Below, one piece after another: positions 60,697 to 64,000 of a DNA stretch of 64,000 bases; position 1 is the stretch's first letter; the number at the start of each line of letters is the position of its first letter. Below the pieces are notes generated by a model that was not told the DNA's origin, did no database searches, and worked only from the letters and a program-made list of their open reading frames with translations. Source of the stretch: Quadrisphaera sp. DSM 44207. GTDB lineage: Bacteria > Actinomycetota > Actinomycetes > Actinomycetales > Quadrisphaeraceae. Position numbers and translations under genes: made by a program. The stretch covers positions 310,001 to 374,000 of the forward strand of contig NZ_FNKA01000001.1 in the NCBI RefSeq assembly GCF_900101335.1. The letters run 5' to 3'.

Positions 60697-62061
60697 TCAG
60701 GAGTCGAAGATGGGGCCGAAGGCCGGGATGCCGAGGCGCTCCAGGCCGTGCACGAGCCGCCGGGTGGTCGGCTCGTTGCTGACGACGAAGACGGCGTCCG
60801 CGCCGAAGTCCCGGCACGCCCCCACGGTCAGCCTCAGCAGGTTCGGCTTGCCGCGCGTGGTGGTGTCCCAGATGACGGCGTCCGGCTGCGCCGCCTCGAC
60901 CTCGTCGACCAGGGCGTCGCCGTAGGTGGCCCGCGGGCTCCTGACCGACCACACGAGCCGGATGGGGACCGGGGAGCCCAGGATCTGGCCGAAGCAGGGT
61001 CCCAGCCCGCTGCCGGTGACGACGTAGACGATGCGCTCGTACAACGGCTCCACCCGCGCCAGGGAGGCCACCGGGGTGCCCCGCACCCACACGTGGCGAG
61101 GCGGGTCGTCGATGAACCTGCCGGTCCAGTCGCCCGCCCGCGAGATCAGCAGCCGGAACCCGGACCGCCCGGGGGTGCGCACGGTCGCGAAGGAGTGCCA
61201 CTGCCACAGGGGGGAGCGGCTGATGCCGAGGTTGGCGCCCAGCGGCGGCGTCGTGTGGTCGAACGTCGCCACCGCCGCGTGCGAGGACAGCCGCTGCACG
61301 CTGACCGGGACGCGGCGCAGCCGCACCCACGGCAGCACGACGCTCGCCGTCACGAGCACCAGGAGCCAGATCCGCCAGCTGGAGGCGAGGGCCTCCAGCG
61401 GCGGCTCGGCGCCCCGGTGGTCCAGCTCCAGGGCCACCGCCAGCACCCAGAACAGCGCGACCGCGGCCCAGCCGCCGAAGCGGTGCGAGGCCTCGAACAG
61501 GTCGTGCGCCCGCCTCCTGGTGGGCGGCAGGGCGCAGACGACGATCAGCACCGTCAGGGCCACCAGGACGTGCGCGGTGGCCAGGACGGGAGCGGAGACG
61601 TGCAGACCGCGCCGGTGCGCCGCGGTGGCGGTGGCGGCGAAGCCGGCGAGCCAGGCCGTGCCGGCGATCGCGGCCCCCACGTGGATGCCGCCGACGTGGT
61701 AGATCTTCGAGATCGCCCACCGCAGCCACAGCGGCCACGAGCGCGGTCCCCTCCCCGCGAGGCGGAACAGCGCGTTGACCACGTGCTGGGAGCGGATGAG
61801 GACCGCCGCCGCGAAGTTGACGAGGACGAGGGCCGAGGTTCCCGACAGCGCGCTGCCGTCCTCGAGCCGCCAGCTCCCGCGGTGCAGGGAGTGCGCGAGC
61901 ACGGCGAGGTTGGCCAGGAGGACCGCGAGGGTCAGCCGGTGGTACTGCGCCAGGCGCGGGTGCTTGAGGGCGCGGCGGTGCACGGGAGCGAGCCCGCTCG
62001 GGCGGGCGGACGCCTGCCGGGACGGCGTCCGCGTCTGCGAGGGCGCGGCCGTGGTGCCCAC
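60697..62061 (-). CDS. Membrane ferric-reductase-like FAD/NAD(P)-binding protein
   Basis: This 454-residue protein has six or more hydrophobic segments in the first 250 residues (LTLAVLLANLAVLAHSL, TSALVLVNFAAAVLI, HVGAAIAGTAWLAGFAATA, LATAHVLVALTVLIVVCAL, WAAVALFWVLAVALEL, IWLLVLVTASVVLPW) and His residues that could bind haem. The C-terminal part is FAD/NAD(P)-binding: PLWQWHSFATVRT with GDWTGRFI, then ERIVYVVTGSGLGPCFGQIL for the pyridine nucleotide. It is followed by the AMP ligase gene. Together the pair has the domain set of fungal TmpL. Confidence 0.85.
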   Translation of the reverse strand: MGTTAAPSQTRTPSRQASARPSGLAPVHRRALKHPRLAQYHRLTLAVLLANLAVLAHSLHRGSWRLEDGSALSGTSALVLVNFAAAVLIRSQHVVNALFRLAGRGPRSWPLWLRWAISKIYHVGGIHVGAAIAGTAWLAGFAATATAAHRRGLHVSAPVLATAHVLVALTVLIVVCALPPTRRRAHDLFEASHRFGGWAAVALFWVLAVALELDHRGAEPPLEALASSWRIWLLVLVTASVVLPWVRLRRVPVSVQRLSSHAAVATFDHTTPPLGANLGISRSPLWQWHSFATVRTPGRSGFRLLISRAGDWTGRFIDDPPRHVWVRGTPVASLARVEPLYERIVYVVTGSGLGPCFGQILGSPVPIRLVWSVRSPRATYGDALVDEVEAAQPDAVIWDTTTRGKPNLLRLTVGACRDFGADAVFVVSNEPTTRRLVHGLERLGIPAFGPIFDS

Positions 62062-62193
62062 GGGCGGTGCATCCTCTCGTCGGGAGTGCTCCGGTGGTGC
62101 GTGCGGTCCCGGACATCATCCCGCGGGGCGCGTCGGTCTTGCGGCCGACCCCCGCCCCGCCCGGCAGGAGGAGCTGTCGGCGAGGTGGGTCGG

Positions 62194-63125
62194 TCAGGAC
62201 AGCAGCGGGACGCTCGCCGGCGAGCCGTGCCCGAACGCGCGCAGCAGCGCGCGCTCGTCGGCGTCGGACAGCCCCGCGGCGCGCCGCGGCGGGCGGGCGC
62301 GACTCCTCCTCCGCCAGGACGTCCGCCAGCGTCTGCTCCAGGGGGCGGGGGAGCAGCCCGGCACGGCGGGCCCGGCTGCTGTCGGCGGCGCTGAAGCCGC
62401 GCCAGTCGGGGTCGGCGAGCCACAGCGGCAGCGACCGCTCCCCCATCCACTCCCCCACCCCGTGGTCGAGCAGCCACCGCGGGTCGGCGCGCACGACGGG
62501 GCCGGTGTGCCCGGCGACCTCGCGCGCGAGCGCGAGGTCGCCGGCCAGCGGCAGGGTCTCGCCGGTGGCGTTGAGGACGCCGCTGAGCCCCCGCGCGCCC
62601 GCCTCGACCAGCCACGCGGCCAGGTCGCGGACGTCGAGGACCTGCGTGGGCAGGTCCGGGTCGTCGGGGACGAGCACCGCGCCGTCCGCGGCCGCCGGGT
62701 GGGCGAAGCGCCAGGGCCAGTAGCCGGTGCGGTCGGAGGGGTCACCCGGGCCGCCGATCAGGCCCACCCGCACCACCAGCGCCCGGTCGGGGCCGAACGC
62801 GCCCAGCACGTGCTGCTCGCACGCGACCTCGGCGGATCCGTACGACTCCACGCTCTCCGTCGCGTCCCCGGCCAGCGGGGGCAGCAGCGCGCCGTCCTCG
62901 GTCTGGCCGGGTCTGCGGTGGTCGGCGTAGGCGTTGCCCGAGGAGACGAAGACGTACGTCCTCGTGCGGTCGGCGAGCGCGGCCACCGCGGTGCGCACGT
63001 GCCCGGGCTGGCGGGCGACGTCGACGACGAGGTCCCAGTCGGTGCCGGTCACCGCCTGGTGCGCCTCCGGGCGCTCGCGGTCGGCGCGCACGAGCTCCGC
63101 GCCGTCCGGCGCGCCCCGGGAGCGC
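62194..63125 (-). pseudogene. NAD-dependent epimerase/dehydratase, N-terminus missing and C-terminal frameshift
   Basis: The middle of an extended SDR (NAD-dependent epimerase) is readable: DWDLVVDVARQPGHVRTAVAALADRTRTYVFVSSGNAYADH, ESYGSAEVACEQHVLG, DLAAWLVEAGARGLSGVLNATGE. The first about 40 residues with the GxxGxxG Rossmann loop are absent, and the sequence upstream of 63125 gives no match in any frame. Near 62300 the frame changes: LADVLAEEESRPP is continued by RRAAGLSDADERALLRAFGHGSP and stops at 62194. The C-terminal shift could be a sequencing indel. The N-terminal loss could not. Confidence 0.75.
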
Positions 63126-63277
63126 AAGGAGCGTCCGCTGAGGGCAGACGCCGCAGGCCCAGGGCGCGGACGCGTTCTGGGCCGCGTCCTCCTCCGCCTG
63201 CCAGAACGCTCGGGTCTCGTCCCGGAGGACGGGGCCGGCGCGTTCGCGGGGCCGATGACGCCGCTGCCCGGTGCGCC

Positions 63278-63283
63278 CAGGCT
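63278..63283 (+). promoter_or_regulatory. -10-like element, leaderless promoter of the DUF2306-like gene
   Basis: CAGGCT with 6 nt to the GTG at 63290. Confidence 0.4.
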
Positions 63284-63289
63284 GGTCCC

Positions 63290-63835
63290 GTGAGCACGAC
63301 CGGAGAGGTCCTCCTGCTGGTCGCCCACGCGAGCACCGCCCTGGTGTGCGTGGGCCTGGGCGCCTGGGTGCTGCTGCGCCGCCGCAGGGGCGACGCCGCC
63401 CACCGCGCGGCGGGCTGGGCCTGGGTCGCGGGCATGGCGTTCGTCGCGACGAGCTCCTTCGCCCTCCGCGACCTGCGCGACGGCCGGCTCAGCCTGCTGC
63501 ACGTGCTGTCCGTGGTGACCCTGGTCAGCCTCGTCCTCGGCGTGCGCGCCGCCCGCCGTCACGACGTCCGCGGGCACCGCGGGAACATGCGCGGCTGCTA
63601 CCTCGGGCTCCTGGGCTCCGCCATCGGGGCCGTCGCCGTGCCCGACCGCGCCATCCCCGTCTTCGTCGTCACCGAACCGCTCGGCGCCCTCGCCGCGGCG
63701 GCCGCGCTCGCCGCCACCACCGCGGCGGTCATCGGGCTCGCCCGCGCCACCGGGCGCCGACGCCCCCGCGGCGCGGCCCGCCCGTTGCCCCCGGCACGGC
63801 GCGGCGCGAGCATGGCGGGTGCCGACGAGCGGTGA
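63290..63835 (+). CDS. DUF2306-like small membrane protein
   Basis: This 181-residue protein has about four hydrophobic segments (VLLLVAHASTALVCVGLGAWVLL, AGWAWVAGMAFVATSSFAL, VLSVVTLVSLVLGVRAA, LGALAAAAALAATTAAVIGLA). HASTALV, HRAAGWAWVAGMAFVA, LLHVLSVVTLVSL, RGHRGNMRGCYLGLLGSAIGAVA is the DUF2306 pattern with conserved His residues that may bind metal or haem. Function unknown. The start is leaderless, and the codon use is normal for the window. Confidence 0.78.
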   Translation: MSTTGEVLLLVAHASTALVCVGLGAWVLLRRRRGDAAHRAAGWAWVAGMAFVATSSFALRDLRDGRLSLLHVLSVVTLVSLVLGVRAARRHDVRGHRGNMRGCYLGLLGSAIGAVAVPDRAIPVFVVTEPLGALAAAAALAATTAAVIGLARATGRRRPRGAARPLPPARRGASMAGADER

Positions 63836-63854
63836 CGCCGGCGCGGGAGGGGTG

Positions 63855-64000
63855 GTGGCGGACGACGGGCACGACGAGGAGCTGGCGCGGCTGCGGGCGG
63901 CGATGCTCGCCTACGAGGCGTCGCCGCGGCGCCGGCGCCTGCTCCTGCGGCTGACGGGACAGGCGCCGGACGAGCAGGACCGCGAGCGCCTGCGCCGCCA
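63855..64000 (+). CDS. Partial hypothetical gene at the window edge
   Basis: GTG 63855 opens VADDGHDEELARLRAAMLAYEASPRRRRLLLRLTGQAPDEQDRERLRR and continues past the window end. The hydrophilic, charged N-terminus resembles no family from these 48 residues. A GGGAGG lies just upstream. Other frames are also open but give Arg-rich translations. Confidence 0.5.
   Translation, partial: MADDGHDEELARLRAAMLAYEASPRRRRLLLRLTGQAPDEQDRERLRR

Overview
The window is very GC-rich with strong third-position G/C bias, many GTG starts and dense gene packing. It encodes a truncated haemoglobin of the GlbO type, MmyB-type regulators, an F420-type PPOX enzyme, EttA and LutABC. This points to a free-living, aerobic, high-GC Gram-positive actinobacterium. 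A Kineosporiales-like genus is possible, but the sequence alone does not settle the genus. Many genes share one start layout: a -10 hexamer (TAGGGT, GACACT, TAGGCT and similar), then 6-8 nt, then the start codon, which is the leaderless pattern known in Actinobacteria. Many neighbouring genes overlap by 4 nt (GTGA or ATGA), which suggests translationally coupled operons.

Layout. 1-13 kb: 4-alpha-glucanotransferase (cut by the window edge), GNAT acetyltransferase, MFS exporter, prolyl oligopeptidase coupled to an MscS channel, SDR, GlbO, GH13 alpha-glucosidase and a conserved hypothetical. Three evenly spaced palindromes follow. 12-23 kb: two acyl-CoA thioesterases, a TPR protein, EttA, a single-strand binding protein, an ArfB-like rescue factor, an SDR divergent from its likely MmyB-type regulator, and a pair of coupled dynamin-like GTPases. 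23.4-33 kb: after tRNA-Arg(UCU) comes an accessory-looking stretch. It holds a GlxA regulator with a divergent APC permease, gene remnants, small proteins, a SpoIIE-type phosphatase, and a two-gene operon (29180-32913) of unknown function. 33-39 kb: a PPOX enzyme, two histidine kinase/response regulator pairs, and a divergent TetR/SDR pair that has lost both 5' ends.

38.7-43.2 kb encodes envelope or secreted functions: two DUF4190 membrane proteins with a duplicated leader, a secreted repeat protein, an amidoligase and a secreted serine protease. 43.2-49.3 kb holds a diguanylate cyclase and a five-gene operon: ECF sigma factor, zinc-finger membrane anti-sigma-like protein, ABC ATPase, permease and a membrane protein. 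49.4-52.4 kb is lutABC for L-lactate oxidation. 52.4-58.9 kb: an alcohol dehydrogenase operon, a methyltransferase, an XRE-cupin regulator, an SGNH hydrolase, a CPBP protease and an SDR. 59-62 kb: a benzoate-CoA-ligase-like enzyme next to a membrane ferric-reductase-like protein. Together they match the domain content of the fungal redox protein TmpL, split over two genes. The window ends with a broken epimerase gene, a small membrane protein and a partial gene.

At least five loci look frameshifted or deleted (near 27.6, 35.9, 36.1, 39.4 and 62.7 kb), and two more possible frameshifts lie near 10.98 and 26.73 kb. Some may be real pseudogenes and some may be sequencing indels in GC runs. The sequence alone decides only where large parts are missing.
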